64,000 nucleotides of DNA, taken from NCBI RefSeq assembly GCF_002288385.1, contig NZ_CP016783.1:1054001-1118000 (forward strand). The letters are read 5' to 3'. Shown piece after piece: positions 36,749 through 47,235 of this stretch; position 1 is the stretch's first letter; every line of letters starts with the position of its first letter. The notes under the pieces were generated by a model. It did no database searches and was not told the DNA's origin. It saw only the letters and a list, made by a program, of their open reading frames with translations. The position numbers were made by a program, and so were the translations under genes. This stretch comes from Candidatus Planktophila lacus. GTDB taxonomy: Bacteria > Actinomycetota > Actinomycetes > Nanopelagicales > Nanopelagicaceae.

Positions 36749-37729
36749 CTAGAGAGTCTGTACATCTGCCTGCTTGGCACGGACTGCTTCCGCAGCTTCC
36801 TTTAGCCCAGCAAGTTCTGAATCGGTGAGTTTTGTTTCGACAACTTTCTTTACACCAGAGCGGCCTATCTCAGCTTCCACTCCGAGGTAAACGCCTGAAA
36901 TTCCATATTCGCCATCTACCCAAGCGCATACTGGCATTACCGCACCTGAATCTTCGATTACCGCTTTAGCCATACGCGCCGCTGCAGCTGATGGTGCGTA
37001 GTAAGCAGAACCGGTCTTGAGGAGCGCAACAACTTCTGCGCCACCGTTACGAGTGCGATCTACAAGTTCATCAATTTCTGCCTGTGAAAGAAGTTCAGAG
37101 AGTTGCTTGCCATCTACTGTGCAGCGACTTGGAACTGGAACCATGGTGTCGCCATGTGAACCCAAAGTCAGAGTCTTAACTGAACCAACGGCAACGCCGA
37201 GCTTTTCAGCGACAAAGTTGGTAAAGCGCGCGGTATCGAGCATTCCAGCCTGGCCCATTACGCGATTCTTTGGAAAGTTAGTTGCGATCTGAGTAAGTGC
37301 AGTCATTTCATCGAGTGGATTTGATACGACGATGATCACTGCGTTTGGTGAGTGCTTTGCAATATTTTCGGCAACGCCACGGACGATTCCGGCATTTACA
37401 CCGATCAGATCCATACGGCTCATGCCTGGCTTACGTGGCAGGCCTGCAGTAATTACAACGACATCAGAGTTTGCAGTCGCTTCATATCCTGCGCCATCAG
37501 CAGTTGTTGTAGCGCCAATAATTTTTGTTTCAAATCCCTCTATTGAACGTGATTGATTCATATCGAGAGCCAAGCCTTCAGGCTTTCCTTCGAGGATATC
37601 TGTGAGTACCACAGTTTCGAAGATGTCGTATTCAGCTAAGCGAAGGGCAGTTGTTGAACCGTAGAAACCAGCACCAACAACGGTAACTTTTCCTGAAACA
37701 GCATTTTCTAAATTAGATTGTGCGGACAT
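36749..37729 (-). CDS. mdh: malate dehydrogenase (LDH-like type)
   Basis: A 326-residue NAD-dependent malate dehydrogenase of the lactate-dehydrogenase-like class. VTVVGAGFYGSTTALRL is the NAD fold, ITAGLPRKPGMSRMDL the active-site loop with Arg in place of the lactate-selecting Gln, and MGQAGMLDTARF and GSHGDTMVP contain the catalytic Asp and His. The start at 37729 (MSAQSNLEN) has GGGAGAAAG upstream and is preferred over the in-frame codon at 37765. Confidence 0.93.
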   Translation of the reverse strand: MSAQSNLENAVSGKVTVVGAGFYGSTTALRLAEYDIFETVVLTDILEGKPEGLALDMNQSRSIEGFETKIIGATTTADGAGYEATANSDVVVITAGLPRKPGMSRMDLIGVNAGIVRGVAENIAKHSPNAVIIVVSNPLDEMTALTQIATNFPKNRVMGQAGMLDTARFTNFVAEKLGVAVGSVKTLTLGSHGDTMVPVPSRCTVDGKQLSELLSQAEIDELVDRTRNGGAEVVALLKTGSAYYAPSAAAARMAKAVIEDSGAVMPVCAWVDGEYGISGVYLGVEAEIGRSGVKKVVETKLTDSELAGLKEAAEAVRAKQADVQTL

Positions 37730-37773
37730 GGCAGTTTCTTTCTCCCGTATTTCTCTTGACGTCAAGCGAAACT

Positions 37774-38001
37774 CTACAACCCGCGCGGAAGTGAAATCGC
37801 CACGGCCAAGAGAGCCAGCGCTATTCCGAGGGCTAAATACCGTTCAACTTTTCCAGTTTTCCAATGTGCGATCGCAATCACACCCATACCGATGGCGATC
37901 GCGATCGAGCCGAGGCGAACAAAGGATGCCACCCCAGCTAGAAAACCAAGGCCAATGATTAGGTATGCCAGACGCACACCGATTGAATTTATCTCTCGCA
38001 T
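37774..38001 (-). CDS. DUF3017 family membrane protein
   Basis: A 75-residue protein with two or three hydrophobic segments ([32 protein letters not shown] and [13 protein letters not shown]). It fits DUF3017, a small actinobacterial membrane protein family found next to folD and mdh, as here. It overlaps folD by 13 bases. Function is unknown. Confidence 0.8.
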   Translation of the reverse strand: MREINSIGVRLAYLIIGLGFLAGVASFVRLGSIAIAIGMGVIAIAHWKTGKVERYLALGIALALLAVAISLPRGL

Positions 38002-38831
38002 GCTTCAACAACATTCTGTAGCAACATCGCCCGAGTCATCGGTCCGATTCCACCAGGCATAGGCGCAACAAAAGAGGCAATGTTCATAACACCTGGGTCA
38101 ACATCTCCGAGTAAACCAGCAGAAGTTCTAGAGATTCCAACATCAATAACAACTGCGCCCTGTTTAATATCGCTCGCCTTTAAGAAATGTGCGCTACCAA
38201 TTGCAGCGATAACAATGTCGGCACGCTTAGTGTGTGAAAGCAAATCTTTAGTGCCGGTGTGGGTCAGAGTTACTGTGGCATTTTCTTGCTTGCGAGTTAG
38301 CAGCAACCCAAGTGGACGTCCCACTGTTAGGCCGCGACCAATAACCACAACTTCTGCACCTGCTAGCGGAATTTTGTAATGGTTGATTAATTCGACGATG
38401 CCTCGCGGAGTGCATGGAAGTGGTGCATCAAAACCAGAGACTAGTCGACCTAAGTTAATTGGATGTAGACCATCAGCATCTTTTACCGGATCAATTGATT
38501 CCAGAACTAATTGAGTATTTATCCCTTTGGGAATCGGCAGTTGCACGATATATCCAGTGCACTCTTTAGCGTTGTTTAAATCCTTGATTGCTGCAAGCAC
38601 ATCGGCTTGCGATGCATCTGCCTTTAGATCAACGCGAATTGAATTGATTCCGACTTCTTGGCAGTCGCGATGTTTTCCCGCAACATAAGAAATAGAACCT
38701 GGGTCATCGCCAACGAGAACTGTTCCGAGACCTGGCGCAATCCCATTAGCCTTTAGCGAGGTTACGCGTGCAGCAAGTTGCCCTTTGATGGTGGCGGCAA
38801 GTGCTTTGCCATCAAGGATTGTTGCTGTCAT
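37989..38831 (-). CDS. folD: methylenetetrahydrofolate dehydrogenase/cyclohydrolase
   Basis: A 280-residue bifunctional FolD, which interconverts methylene-THF and formyl-THF. [18 protein letters not shown] carries the catalytic Tyr and Lys, [11 protein letters not shown] is the folate site, and [17 protein letters not shown] is the NADP site. It supplies formyl-THF for PurN and PurH encoded upstream. It has its own TAGGAT element eight bases before the ATG. Confidence 0.95.
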   Translation of the reverse strand: MTATILDGKALAATIKGQLAARVTSLKANGIAPGLGTVLVGDDPGSISYVAGKHRDCQEVGINSIRVDLKADASQADVLAAIKDLNNAKECTGYIVQLPIPKGINTQLVLESIDPVKDADGLHPINLGRLVSGFDAPLPCTPRGIVELINHYKIPLAGAEVVVIGRGLTVGRPLGLLLTRKQENATVTLTHTGTKDLLSHTKRADIVIAAIGSAHFLKASDIKQGAVVIDVGISRTSAGLLGDVDPGVMNIASFVAPMPGGIGPMTRAMLLQNVVEACER

Positions 38832-38845
38832 AACTCCAGATCCTA
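38832..38845 (-). promoter_or_regulatory. leaderless -10 element for folD
   Basis: On the minus strand TAGGAT (38840-38845) lies eight bases before the ATG at 38831. A GGAG lies only two bases from the ATG, too close to act as a normal ribosome-binding site. Confidence 0.45.
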
Positions 38846-38870
38846 TTCGAGTTAGTTGTGGCTAGCGAAA

Positions 38871-40412
38871 TTAGGCGTGCGAGAAGTGGCGGGTATCAGT
38901 GAAAAACATTGCAATTCCTGCGGCGTTTGCTGCTGCAATTACTTCTTCATCGCGAACGCTGCCACCTGGCTGCACAATCGCTGTTACACCGGCATCGATC
39001 AGAATCTGTAAACCATCTGCAAATGGGAAGAAGGCATCACTTGCCGCAACTGTTCCGGCAACGCGATCACCAGCGCGCGCAACTGCAAGTTTTGCAGAGT
39101 CCACGCGATTTACTTGGCCCATTCCGATTCCGATTGCTGCCCCATTGTGTGCCAACAAGATCGCATTGCTCTTAACTGCGCGCACCGAGCGCCAAGCAAA
39201 TTCGAGATCAGCTAACACTTCAGCGGAAACTGCAGCACCTGTCACTTGCTTCCAGTTAGCTGGAGAATCACCTTCGGCGCTGATCTTGTCGGTATCTTGA
39301 AGAAGTACTCCACCTGATACGGGGCGAATTTCAAAGGGCGATAGAAAGGTATTAGCGCAGGTGAGAATTCTGATGGAAGGTTTACGCATCAGAATTTCCA
39401 ACGCTGCTGGTTCGTACTCTGGAGCGATTATTACTTCAGTAAAAATCTGAGACAGCGGTTCGGCCATAGCAACGGTTACTTTGCGATTTGCTGCTACGAC
39501 TCCCCCAAATGCTGAAACGGGATCACATGCATGCGCTGCTAAATAAGCGCTAGCGATATCTTTACCAGTTGCTATTCCACATGGGTTGGCATGTTTAATG
39601 ATTGCAACACAAGGCTGTTGGTGATCTAACGCTGCGCGCCAAGCGGCATCAGCATCGGTGTAGTTATTAAATGACATCTCTTTGCCATGGCTCTGCACGG
39701 CGTTAACAATTCCCGGAGGACCACCGCGATAGATCGCCGCCTTTTGATGTGGGTTCTCGCCATAACGAAGTGAACTCTCACGGTTCCAGATCAAGCCAAA
39801 CCAATCTGGAATATCGGTGCTGATCTGTGTGCCAAGCCAAGATGCAATTGTTAAATCGTATTCAGCGGTGGTGCGAAAGACTTCTAGGGCAAAGCGGCGA
39901 CGTTCATCGAGCGTAGTTCCGCCAGCTTTAATCGCTGTAAACAGATCGTCGTACTGTGAAACTTTTGAGATAACAGCAACTGAGCCGTGGTTCTTAGCTG
40001 CACCGCGCAACATCGAAGGACCGCCGATATCAATTTGTTCAATGCACTCGACATATTCAGCGCCCGACATAATCGTCTGTAAGAACGGATAAAGGTTAAT
40101 TACAACTAAATCAAAGGGTTCGATATCTAAATCTGCGATCGCCGCTAAATGTTCGGGATTCTCTTGATCAGCCAAAATTCCTGAGTGGATCTTGGGATGT
40201 AGGGTCTTTACGCGACCACCCATGATCTCGGGAAAGCCGGTGTAAGAACTGACTTCGGTAACTGCGTAACCTGCTTGGGCTAAAGTCTTTGCTGTAGATC
40301 CAGTTGAAAGAATTTCGATCTTGGCATCTGTTAATACTTTGCCGAGTTCCAAAAGGCGATCTTTATCGTAAACGCTTACCAGCGCCCGACGAATAGCTTT
40401 ACGATCACTCAT
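38871..40412 (-). CDS. purH: AICAR transformylase/IMP cyclohydrolase
   Basis: A 513-residue bifunctional enzyme for the last two steps of IMP synthesis. The N-terminal MGS-like cyclohydrolase domain holds [12 protein letters not shown] and STGSTAKTL. The transformylase domain has [22 protein letters not shown] and [11 protein letters not shown]. It overlaps purN by four bases (ATGA type), so the two are coupled. Typical length. Confidence 0.96.
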   Translation of the reverse strand: MSDRKAIRRALVSVYDKDRLLELGKVLTDAKIEILSTGSTAKTLAQAGYAVTEVSSYTGFPEIMGGRVKTLHPKIHSGILADQENPEHLAAIADLDIEPFDLVVINLYPFLQTIMSGAEYVECIEQIDIGGPSMLRGAAKNHGSVAVISKVSQYDDLFTAIKAGGTTLDERRRFALEVFRTTAEYDLTIASWLGTQISTDIPDWFGLIWNRESSLRYGENPHQKAAIYRGGPPGIVNAVQSHGKEMSFNNYTDADAAWRAALDHQQPCVAIIKHANPCGIATGKDIASAYLAAHACDPVSAFGGVVAANRKVTVAMAEPLSQIFTEVIIAPEYEPAALEILMRKPSIRILTCANTFLSPFEIRPVSGGVLLQDTDKISAEGDSPANWKQVTGAAVSAEVLADLEFAWRSVRAVKSNAILLAHNGAAIGIGMGQVNRVDSAKLAVARAGDRVAGTVAASDAFFPFADGLQILIDAGVTAIVQPGGSVRDEEVIAAANAAGIAMFFTDTRHFSHA

Positions 40413-40984
40413 GAAAACCTCAAAACATCGGTAAGTAGCTTCTGCAACGTCGCGACATAGAGACGTCTTTCGACAATCTTAATGCGTTCATGCAGCGACT
40501 CTTCAGTATCGCTAGGCGTAATCTCAACTTCTTCCTGAGCGATTATGGCGCCGGTATCTACACCAGCATCAACCCAGTGGATTGTGGTTCCAGTTTTTCT
40601 GGCGCCGGCAGCCAGGGCATCTCGAACCGCGTGGGCGCCTGGAAAGAGCGGTAACAACGCCGGGTGGCTATTTACGATCTTAAATTTGCTTACGCATTCG
40701 GCAGAGAGAATTCGCATAAAGCCTGCGCTTGCGATGAGATCGGGTTGTAGATCAGTTAGCGCTGCAACAATTTCTTTATCCCAGTCCGTACGATTTTCGG
40801 TCATCGCAATAATTTTGGTTGGAATTCCTGCCGCTTCGGCGCGTTCTAAAACTCTGGCACTTGCTTGATCGGAGATAACGCAGACGATCTCGGCCTTTAA
40901 CTCACCGCTGTGCTGCGCATCGATTATTGCTTGGGCGATACTTCCGCTTCCTGAAGCAAGTATGACGATGCGCGGATTGGTCAT
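40409..40984 (-). CDS. purN: phosphoribosylglycinamide formyltransferase
   Basis: A 191-residue GAR transformylase. [16 protein letters not shown] is the phosphate loop, AGFMRIL is the folate site, and [20 protein letters not shown] carries the catalytic Asn and His. It formylates GAR in purine synthesis. Its start overlaps the DUF6350 stop by four bases and it runs into purH in the same way. Confidence 0.95.
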   Translation of the reverse strand: MTNPRIVILASGSGSIAQAIIDAQHSGELKAEIVCVISDQASARVLERAEAAGIPTKIIAMTENRTDWDKEIVAALTDLQPDLIASAGFMRILSAECVSKFKIVNSHPALLPLFPGAHAVRDALAAGARKTGTTIHWVDAGVDTGAIIAQEEVEITPSDTEESLHERIKIVERRLYVATLQKLLTDVLRFS

Positions 40985-42057
40985 CGTTTAGTGCGAATTC
41001 TTATCTGCGGCAGTAGAACTACTAGCGCAATCCCGATCGCTATTTCTAATGCAATTGAAAGCGTGAACTTCCAGATCGATAATCCAACCGCGCTCATCGC
41101 TGGCGTCATTAACGAACCGCTGGTTAGATAACTTAAAAGAGCGGTTGCGATCAAGAGCTGCACGAAACTTTGAATAAGTGTTGTGGTACTAGAGCTCTGT
41201 GCCCAGATCGCAAGAGCAGCGCCTACGACTACAACTAGTGCGACCGCAATTAGCGCCCACCGTGAAGAAGTTGTAGGAAGCACTGATAGAAGAGGAAGTG
41301 CGGGTAGTTCACCTAAGCGATGTGTAAATGGTGAGACCAGAGTTCCAGCGCCAACTGCAAAGCCAGTTCCGGTGAAGTATCCGAGTATCGATAGCGCCGC
41401 ATTGGGAAGATAGAAAGCATTTAGCGCAAATAGTAAGAAGGAGCCGAGGATTCCTGGCTGTAAGACAATTGAGATATTTTTAAAGGTAGCAGTATTTGTA
41501 AAGATTAAGATGGCAAGAATAATAAATGAGAAGCCAAGCAAGATTGCTAGTACTCGGCTTGCCAAAGATGCGGCCTGCGAAATTCGAACTCGTGATCCAG
41601 CAGTTAACGTCGCTAGGTATGCAATCCCAAAGGTAAATATGGGCGTTAGATACCACTGTGGTGACACGTTGGTTGAACGGCTAAAGAGCGAAAGAAGTGT
41701 TGCGACCAATGCATATTGACCGGCAAAGATTGAACGAACGCTATTAATGTTATGAAAGTCGCCGTGTAATTTACTAAGGGCTTTAGTGAATCCAACTCGA
41801 AGCGCAAAGAATGGGATCAACATCGCACCAATCGGAAGGAAAGATAGATACCCAATCGTTGTTCCGCTTAAGTTAAATGGAATGTGGTGCGCACCTAGCC
41901 AGAGCCAGAGCGCTGCCCGCATTGGATCTGAAGTATTTCCAGTTGCGCTTCCAGCTGTCGCCCAGGCGATTAGAGATATAAAGGCAAGCGGAAGAAGGAT
42001 TACAAAGACGCTACGCAAAACCTGTGCAAACGAGACCGCTAGGACACGTTGCAACAT
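40981..42057 (-). CDS. DUF6350-type polytopic membrane protein
   Basis: A 358-residue membrane protein with about nine or ten hydrophobic segments. The position between sucD and purN is that of the actinobacterial DUF6350 family. No catalytic motif is visible. It starts seven bases after the sucD stop and overlaps purN, so it belongs to the sucC-sucD-purN-purH operon. Function unknown; family assignment rests partly on gene order. Confidence 0.7.
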   Translation of the reverse strand: MLQRVLAVSFAQVLRSVFVILLPLAFISLIAWATAGSATGNTSDPMRAALWLWLGAHHIPFNLSGTTIGYLSFLPIGAMLIPFFALRVGFTKALSKLHGDFHNINSVRSIFAGQYALVATLLSLFSRSTNVSPQWYLTPIFTFGIAYLATLTAGSRVRISQAASLASRVLAILLGFSFIILAILIFTNTATFKNISIVLQPGILGSFLLFALNAFYLPNAALSILGYFTGTGFAVGAGTLVSPFTHRLGELPALPLLSVLPTTSSRWALIAVALVVVVGAALAIWAQSSSTTTLIQSFVQLLIATALLSYLTSGSLMTPAMSAVGLSIWKFTLSIALEIAIGIALVVLLPQIRIRTKR

Positions 42058-42064
42058 TTGACCG

Positions 42065-42946
42065 CTAGCGACCGAGTATGGCGCGCATTAAGCGCGCAGT
42101 TTCACTTGGAGTTTGTCCGACCTTAACGCCAGCTGCCTCAAGAGCATCTTTCTTTGCTTGCGCAGTTCCAGATGACCCAGAAACGATTGCGCCTGCATGG
42201 CCCATCGTCTTTCCTTCTGGCGCAGTAAATCCAGCGACGTAACCTACAACTGGCTTGGTTACATATTCAGCGATAAATGCAGCAGCGCGCTCTTCAGCAT
42301 CTCCGCCGATTTCACCGATCATAACAATTGCAGTTGTATCAGGATCATCTTGAAAAGCCTTTAGGCAATCAATATGTGTTGTACCGATTACGGGATCTCC
42401 ACCGATACCAACTGCAGTAGAAAATCCAATATCGCGAAGTTCGTACATCATTTGGTAGGTAAGAGTTCCGGACTTAGAAACTAATCCGATTGGTCCGCGC
42501 TTGGTGATATCTGCAGGGATGATTCCGACATTTGACTGTTCTGGGCTGATCAGACCTGGGCAGTTTGGCCCGATGATCTGAGTTGTGCCTTTTTGAACTG
42601 AATATGCGTAGAAGTATGCAGAGTCATGAACTGGAATACCTTCGGTGATCACAACAACGAGAGGCATCTTGGCATCAATCGCATCGATGACCGCAGCCTT
42701 TGCAAACTTTGGCGGAACGAATACAACTGAAACATTTGCGCCAGTTGCAGCCATTGCCTCAGCAACGGTGTTAAAGACTGGAAGTTGATGGCCATCGATA
42801 TCGACAACCTGTCCACCCTTACCTGGCGTAACTCCACCAACAACTTTGGTGCCTGATGCCAACATGCGACGGGTGTGCTTGGTTCCTTCGGAACCAGTCA
42901 TTCCCTGAACGATTATCTTGCTTGCAGAATTGATAAAGATTGACAT
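42065..42946 (-). CDS. sucD: succinyl-CoA synthetase alpha subunit
   Basis: A 293-residue Suc[16 protein letters not shown] is the CoA/NAD-like fold, [10 protein letters not shown] the conserved CoA segment, and the phosphorylated histidine is in [11 protein letters not shown] near residue 247. With SucC it makes succinyl-CoA or, in reverse, ATP and succinate in the TCA cycle. It overlaps sucC by one base. Confidence 0.96.
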   Translation of the reverse strand: MSIFINSASKIIVQGMTGSEGTKHTRRMLASGTKVVGGVTPGKGGQVVDIDGHQLPVFNTVAEAMAATGANVSVVFVPPKFAKAAVIDAIDAKMPLVVVITEGIPVHDSAYFYAYSVQKGTTQIIGPNCPGLISPEQSNVGIIPADITKRGPIGLVSKSGTLTYQMMYELRDIGFSTAVGIGGDPVIGTTHIDCLKAFQDDPDTTAIVMIGEIGGDAEERAAAFIAEYVTKPVVGYVAGFTAPEGKTMGHAGAIVSGSSGTAQAKKDALEAAGVKVGQTPSETARLMRAILGR

Positions 42947-44112
42947 TACTTTGCCGCCAATTCTGCAGCGCGTGATGCTGCTCCATCCATAGTTTCAGCT
43001 TGCTCAATCAACGGGTGATTGGCTGCCTTCAAAATTGCGCGACCTTCAAGGACGTTGTTGCCATCAAGGCGAACAACGATTGGCTTAGTGGCCTTTGCGC
43101 CAAGTAGTTCAAGTGCTTGAACGATGCCGTTTGCAACAGCATCACAAGCGGTGATTCCGCCGAATACATTTACAAATACGCTCTTTACATCGGGATCACC
43201 CAAGATGATTGAGAGTCCATCGGCCATAACTTGGGCAGATGCACCGCCGCCGATGTCGAGGAAGTTTGCCGGGCGCATACCGCCGAATTTTTCACCAGCG
43301 TATGCAACGACATCGAGCGTTGACATAACCAGGCCAGCACCGTTGCCGATGATTCCGACCTGACCGTTATCTAGCTTTACGTAATTCAAACCTTTTTCTT
43401 TGGCGGCGGCTTCGAGCGCATTTGCCGCATCATGATCTACAAGCGCCTCATGTGTTGGTTGACGAAATTCCGCGTTGTCATCGAGAGTCACTTTGCCATC
43501 GAGTGCGATGATGCGACCATCTTCGGTCTTAACAAGCGGGTTGATTTCAACGAGGGTGGCATCTTCAGATTGGAAGGTCTCCCATAGTTTTACAAGAACA
43601 TCTGCGACTTGATCTGCGATATCTGCTGGGAACTTTGCCTGCGCAACGATCTCTTTCGCTTTTGCAAGTGAAATTCCATCAACAGCGGTTACTGGAACCT
43701 TGGCAAGTTTTTCAGGTGCAGTGTGTGCAACTTCTTCGATATCCATACCGCCGGCAACTGATGCCATTACAAGGAATGTACGGTTTGAGCGATCTAGCAA
43801 AATCGACATGTAGTACTCGTCCACAATTGGCGCAGCTTGCGCGATCATAACTTTGTGAACAGTGTGGCCCTTGATATCCATTCCGAGAATGGCGCCGGCT
43901 TTCTCTTTCGCATCGTTTGCATCAACGGCTAGTTTTACTCCGCCTGCTTTTCCGCGACCGCCAACTTTTACTTGTGCCTTAACAACTACTTTTCCGCCCA
44001 TTTTGCTAGCAGCAGCGAAGGCTTCATCAGCGGTAGTTGCAACAGCGCCTGCTAAAACAGGTACGCCGTGCTTTTCAAAGAGGTCACGTGCTTGATATTC
44101 AAAGAGATCCAC
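42946..44112 (-). CDS. sucC: succinyl-CoA synthetase beta subunit
   Basis: A 388-residue SucC with an N-terminal ATP-grasp domain ([35 protein letters not shown]) and a C-terminal ligase domain ([18 protein letters not shown]). It binds nucleotide and succinate. The start is GTG at 44112. It opens the operon that also holds sucD, the DUF6350 gene, purN and purH. The promoter must lie in the 76 bases before it or within the end of pcrA; none was clear. Confidence 0.95.
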   Translation of the reverse strand: MDLFEYQARDLFEKHGVPVLAGAVATTADEAFAAASKMGGKVVVKAQVKVGGRGKAGGVKLAVDANDAKEKAGAILGMDIKGHTVHKVMIAQAAPIVDEYYMSILLDRSNRTFLVMASVAGGMDIEEVAHTAPEKLAKVPVTAVDGISLAKAKEIVAQAKFPADIADQVADVLVKLWETFQSEDATLVEINPLVKTEDGRIIALDGKVTLDDNAEFRQPTHEALVDHDAANALEAAAKEKGLNYVKLDNGQVGIIGNGAGLVMSTLDVVAYAGEKFGGMRPANFLDIGGGASAQVMADGLSIILGDPDVKSVFVNVFGGITACDAVANGIVQALELLGAKATKPIVVRLDGNNVLEGRAILKAANHPLIEQAETMDGAASRAAELAAK

Positions 44113-44188
44113 AGATAACTACCATTCGAAGAATTACTAGCTCGTCTTTGCGCTAGCGGATATGGGTAATCCTAATCCTTGGTAAAGG

Positions 44189-46468
44189 CTACAAAACCAC
44201 AACTGGGGCATAGCGCAGTAAGAGGCGTTTTTCTCCGTATTGGCCGAAGTTGATCGTCGCCTCTGATTTATCGCCTTCACCCGCTAGCGCTACAACTGTG
44301 CCGAGACCGAATGTGTCATGTGACACACGCTGACCAACTTCAAGAACCATCGCAGAAGATGTTTTGCCGGTCGCTCTCGGTGGCGGAGTAGTTGGAGTGC
44401 GACGGCGAAGTCCAGAACTACCAGATGAAGATGAGGAACGCGCTTCGTTCTTCCATTCGATTAAATCAGTTGGAATTTCATCTAAGAATCTTGAACCAGG
44501 GTTGTATTTAGGGGTTCCGAAAGTTAAACGATATTCAGCGCGGGAAATATAGAGTCGTTTTTCCGCGCGCGTTAAACCAACGTATGCCAAGCGACGTTCT
44601 TCTTCAATCTCTTTGGGATCATCCAAGGTGCGGGCATGCGGAAAGATTCCATCTTCCATGCCGGTTAGAAATACCGTTGGAAATTCCAGACCCTTTGCGG
44701 TGTGCAGAGTCATCAAGGTAACAACTCCCCCGTGATCTTCACCGTCCGGCAATCCATTCAATCCCGAATCGCTTTGCTTATCGGGAATGTCGTCTGCATC
44801 GGCAACTAGCGAAACTTTTTCCAGGAATCCTGAGAGTGAAATTTCTTCATCTTCACCAAGTTCTTCAAAGGGACGCTCTTCATATTCCATTGATGCCGAG
44901 ACAAGTTCCTTTAAGTTTTCAACTCGTACTTCATCTTGCGGATCGGTGCTGGCCTCAAGTTCAGTCAGTAACCCTGATTGTTCAAGCACCGCTTCGATAA
45001 TCACAGATGGCTTGGTCTTGGCTTCAACGAGTACAGAAAGGGCGGTAAGCATTGAGGTAAATGTGCCGATGGATTGCGCCGCTTTATTGGGAACACTTGT
45101 TGCCTCAGTAACGCGCAGCAGCGCTTGCCAGAAAGAGATTCCGTTGGCCTGAGAAAAGATTTCCACTTCTTCGAGGGCGCGATCGCCAACCCCACGTTTT
45201 GGAAAGTTGATGATGCGGCGTAGTGAGACTTCATCATCTGGATTAGCCAGTACGCGCAGGTAGGCGAGGAGATCTTTAACTTCTTTCCGTTCATAGAAAC
45301 GCAAACCACCCACGACTTTGTAAGGAATGGCAGCGCGCATAAAGATCTCTTCAAAGATACGAGATTGGGCATTTGTACGATAGAAAACCGCAGTATCTCC
45401 TGGATTGGAGTAACCCATATCTTGCAGTGAGCGGATCTCAGACTTTACGAATTCAGCTTCGTCATATTCGGATTCGGCGACATAACCAACTAGCGGCGCA
45501 CCAGAACCGGCATCAGACCACAAGTTCTTCTCTTTGCGAGATTCATTCTGGGTAATAACTGCGTTCGCTGCATTAAGGATATTTTGTGTTGAACGATAGT
45601 TTTGCTCTAGTAACACGGTGGCAGCATTTGGATAGTCGACTTCGAATTGCAAAATATTGCGGATCGTTGCGCCTCGGAAACCGTAGATAGATTGGTCGGC
45701 ATCTCCCACCACACAAAGCTCGGCAACTGGAAAACCATCGCCTTCGGTGCCGGTGAGCTCTTTAACTAAGACGTATTGTGCGTGGTTGGTGTCCTGGTAC
45801 TCATCCACCAGAATGTGGCGAAAGCGGGAACGGAAGCGCGCCTTGGTTTCAGGGAATTGCTGCAAAACCTGCACGGTCTTCATAATCAAATCATCAAAAT
45901 CTAACGCGTTTGCCTGTTTCAGGCGCTTTTCATACATCGTATAAACATCGGCGACGATAGTTTCGAATTGATTCTGCGCTGCAGATAGGTATTGATAAGG
46001 AGTTTGTAGCTCGTTCTTGGCGTTGGAAATAAGTGATTGGAATTGGCGCGCTGGATAGCGCTTGGGATCTAGGTTTAAAGTCTCCATTACCCGCGAAATT
46101 AACTTCTGCGAATCAGCAGAGTCGTAGATACTGAATGTACTGCTGTAACCCAGACGTTCGATCTCTTGGCGAAGCAAGCGCACGCAAGCAGAGTGAAAAG
46201 TTGAGACCCACATTGATTTTGCGATCGGACCTACAAGTTCGGTGACGCGATCTTTCATCTCACCAGCTGCTTTATTGGTAAAGGTGATCGCCAAAATTTC
46301 GTAGGGTTTAACTGAACGAGCCGCCATTAAGTAAGCGATACGACGAGTTAGAACTCGCGTCTTTCCAGAACCCGCACCTGCCACCACTAAAAGAGGTGCG
46401 CCTTCGCTGGCAACCGCTTTCTGCTGCTGCGGATTGAGCCCCGCCAGTAGCGCTTGCGTATCAACCAT
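44189..46468 (-). CDS. pcrA: UvrD/PcrA-type DNA helicase
   Basis: A 759-residue superfamily 1A 3'-5' helicase. LNPQQQKAV is the Q-motif, VAGAGSGKTRVL the Walker A near residue 31, ILVDEYQDTNHAQ motif II, GDADQSIYGFRGA motif III, QNYRST motif IV and VFLTGMEDGIFPH motif V. It unwinds DNA in repair and replication restart. The last 60 residues carry the small PcrA C-terminal domain (VGQRVSHDTFGLGTVV). An in-frame start at 46609 exists, but the start at 46468 begins at MVDTQALLAGLN and has a TAGACT element seven bases upstream. Confidence 0.93.
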   Translation of the reverse strand: MVDTQALLAGLNPQQQKAVASEGAPLLVVAGAGSGKTRVLTRRIAYLMAARSVKPYEILAITFTNKAAGEMKDRVTELVGPIAKSMWVSTFHSACVRLLRQEIERLGYSSTFSIYDSADSQKLISRVMETLNLDPKRYPARQFQSLISNAKNELQTPYQYLSAAQNQFETIVADVYTMYEKRLKQANALDFDDLIMKTVQVLQQFPETKARFRSRFRHILVDEYQDTNHAQYVLVKELTGTEGDGFPVAELCVVGDADQSIYGFRGATIRNILQFEVDYPNAATVLLEQNYRSTQNILNAANAVITQNESRKEKNLWSDAGSGAPLVGYVAESEYDEAEFVKSEIRSLQDMGYSNPGDTAVFYRTNAQSRIFEEIFMRAAIPYKVVGGLRFYERKEVKDLLAYLRVLANPDDEVSLRRIINFPKRGVGDRALEEVEIFSQANGISFWQALLRVTEATSVPNKAAQSIGTFTSMLTALSVLVEAKTKPSVIIEAVLEQSGLLTELEASTDPQDEVRVENLKELVSASMEYEERPFEELGEDEEISLSGFLEKVSLVADADDIPDKQSDSGLNGLPDGEDHGGVVTLMTLHTAKGLEFPTVFLTGMEDGIFPHARTLDDPKEIEEERRLAYVGLTRAEKRLYISRAEYRLTFGTPKYNPGSRFLDEIPTDLIEWKNEARSSSSSGSSGLRRRTPTTPPPRATGKTSSAMVLEVGQRVSHDTFGLGTVVALAGEGDKSEATINFGQYGEKRLLLRYAPVVVL

Positions 46469-46481
46469 GGCGCGGAGTCTA
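46469..46481 (-). promoter_or_regulatory. leaderless -10 element for pcrA
   Basis: On the minus strand TAGACT (46476-46481) is followed by seven bases and the ATG at 46468. It is one base from the opposing -10 of the PIG-L gene. Confidence 0.5.
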
Positions 46482-46482
46482 T

Positions 46483-46496
46483 TAGGCTTAACTGTC
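46483..46496 (+). promoter_or_regulatory. leaderless -10 element for the PIG-L gene
   Basis: TAGGCT (46483-46488), the same hexamer as at dapD, lies eight bases before the ATG at 46497. No Shine-Dalgarno sequence is present. Confidence 0.5.
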
Positions 46497-47222
46497 ATGG
46501 AGCCGCTACCAAATTCAGAGATAAAGCGCGTACTAGTCATCAACGCACATCCCGATGACTCTGATTTTGGCGCATCCGGAACTATCGCCCAATGGGTCAA
46601 GGCGGGCATTGAAGTCGCCTATGTCTTCTGCACCAATGGCGATCAAGGCGGCGAAGAATCAGGATTTACCAAAGAGGAGATGCCGGCGATCCGCCAGCGC
46701 GAACAACGCGCAGCAGGAGCAGCAATCGGCGTCACCGACATTACATTTTTAAATTATGTTGATGGCCATCTCGAACCAACACTTGGACTTCGTAAAGATA
46801 TTGTCCGTCGTATTCGCATAAGCAAACCAGATCGCATGGTCTGCCAATCACCAGAGCGCAATTGGGATCGGATCGGCGCAAGCCACCCAGATCATTTAGC
46901 TGCCGGTGAAGCTGCGATCCAAGCGGTTTACCCAGATGCACGAAATCCTTTCGCATTTACTGACTTACTTGATAACGAGGGCTTGCAACCACATCGCGTT
47001 AAAGAAGTTTGGATGATGGGCTTTGCAAACCCTGATCACTGGGTTGATATCACCGATACCTTTGATTTGAAGATGAAGGCGTTAAACGCACATGCATCAC
47101 AGACTGCGCACAATAAGGAACTTGAAAATATGGTGCGCGAGTGGGGTCACCGCAACGCTGGAATGGGCGGCTTACCTGAAGGTCGTATCGCTGAAGCCTT
47201 TAAGATTATCAATACCAATTAA
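46497..47222 (+). CDS. PIG-L/LmbE family deacetylase
   Basis: A 241-residue zinc-dependent N-deacetylase-like protein. The metal motif AHPDDSDFG is at residues 17-25 and the partner histidine in SHPDHLAAGEAA. The actinobacterial family includes MshB and Mca (mycothiol synthesis and conjugate cleavage) as well as GlcNAc deacetylases. The sequence does not separate these roles. A longer reading from 46434 would overlap pcrA; the start at 46497 is chosen because it matches the family length and has a promoter element. It converges on the cyclophilin gene with 13 bases between. Confidence 0.88.
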   Translation: MEPLPNSEIKRVLVINAHPDDSDFGASGTIAQWVKAGIEVAYVFCTNGDQGGEESGFTKEEMPAIRQREQRAAGAAIGVTDITFLNYVDGHLEPTLGLRKDIVRRIRISKPDRMVCQSPERNWDRIGASHPDHLAAGEAAIQAVYPDARNPFAFTDLLDNEGLQPHRVKEVWMMGFANPDHWVDITDTFDLKMKALNAHASQTAHNKELENMVREWGHRNAGMGGLPEGRIAEAFKIINTN

Positions 47223-47235
47223 TAAATCTAAAAAA

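Noticed and set aside
46469-46609. Longer pcrA reading from 46609
   Set aside because: It would overlap the PIG-L gene on the other strand; the helicase starts normally at 46468.
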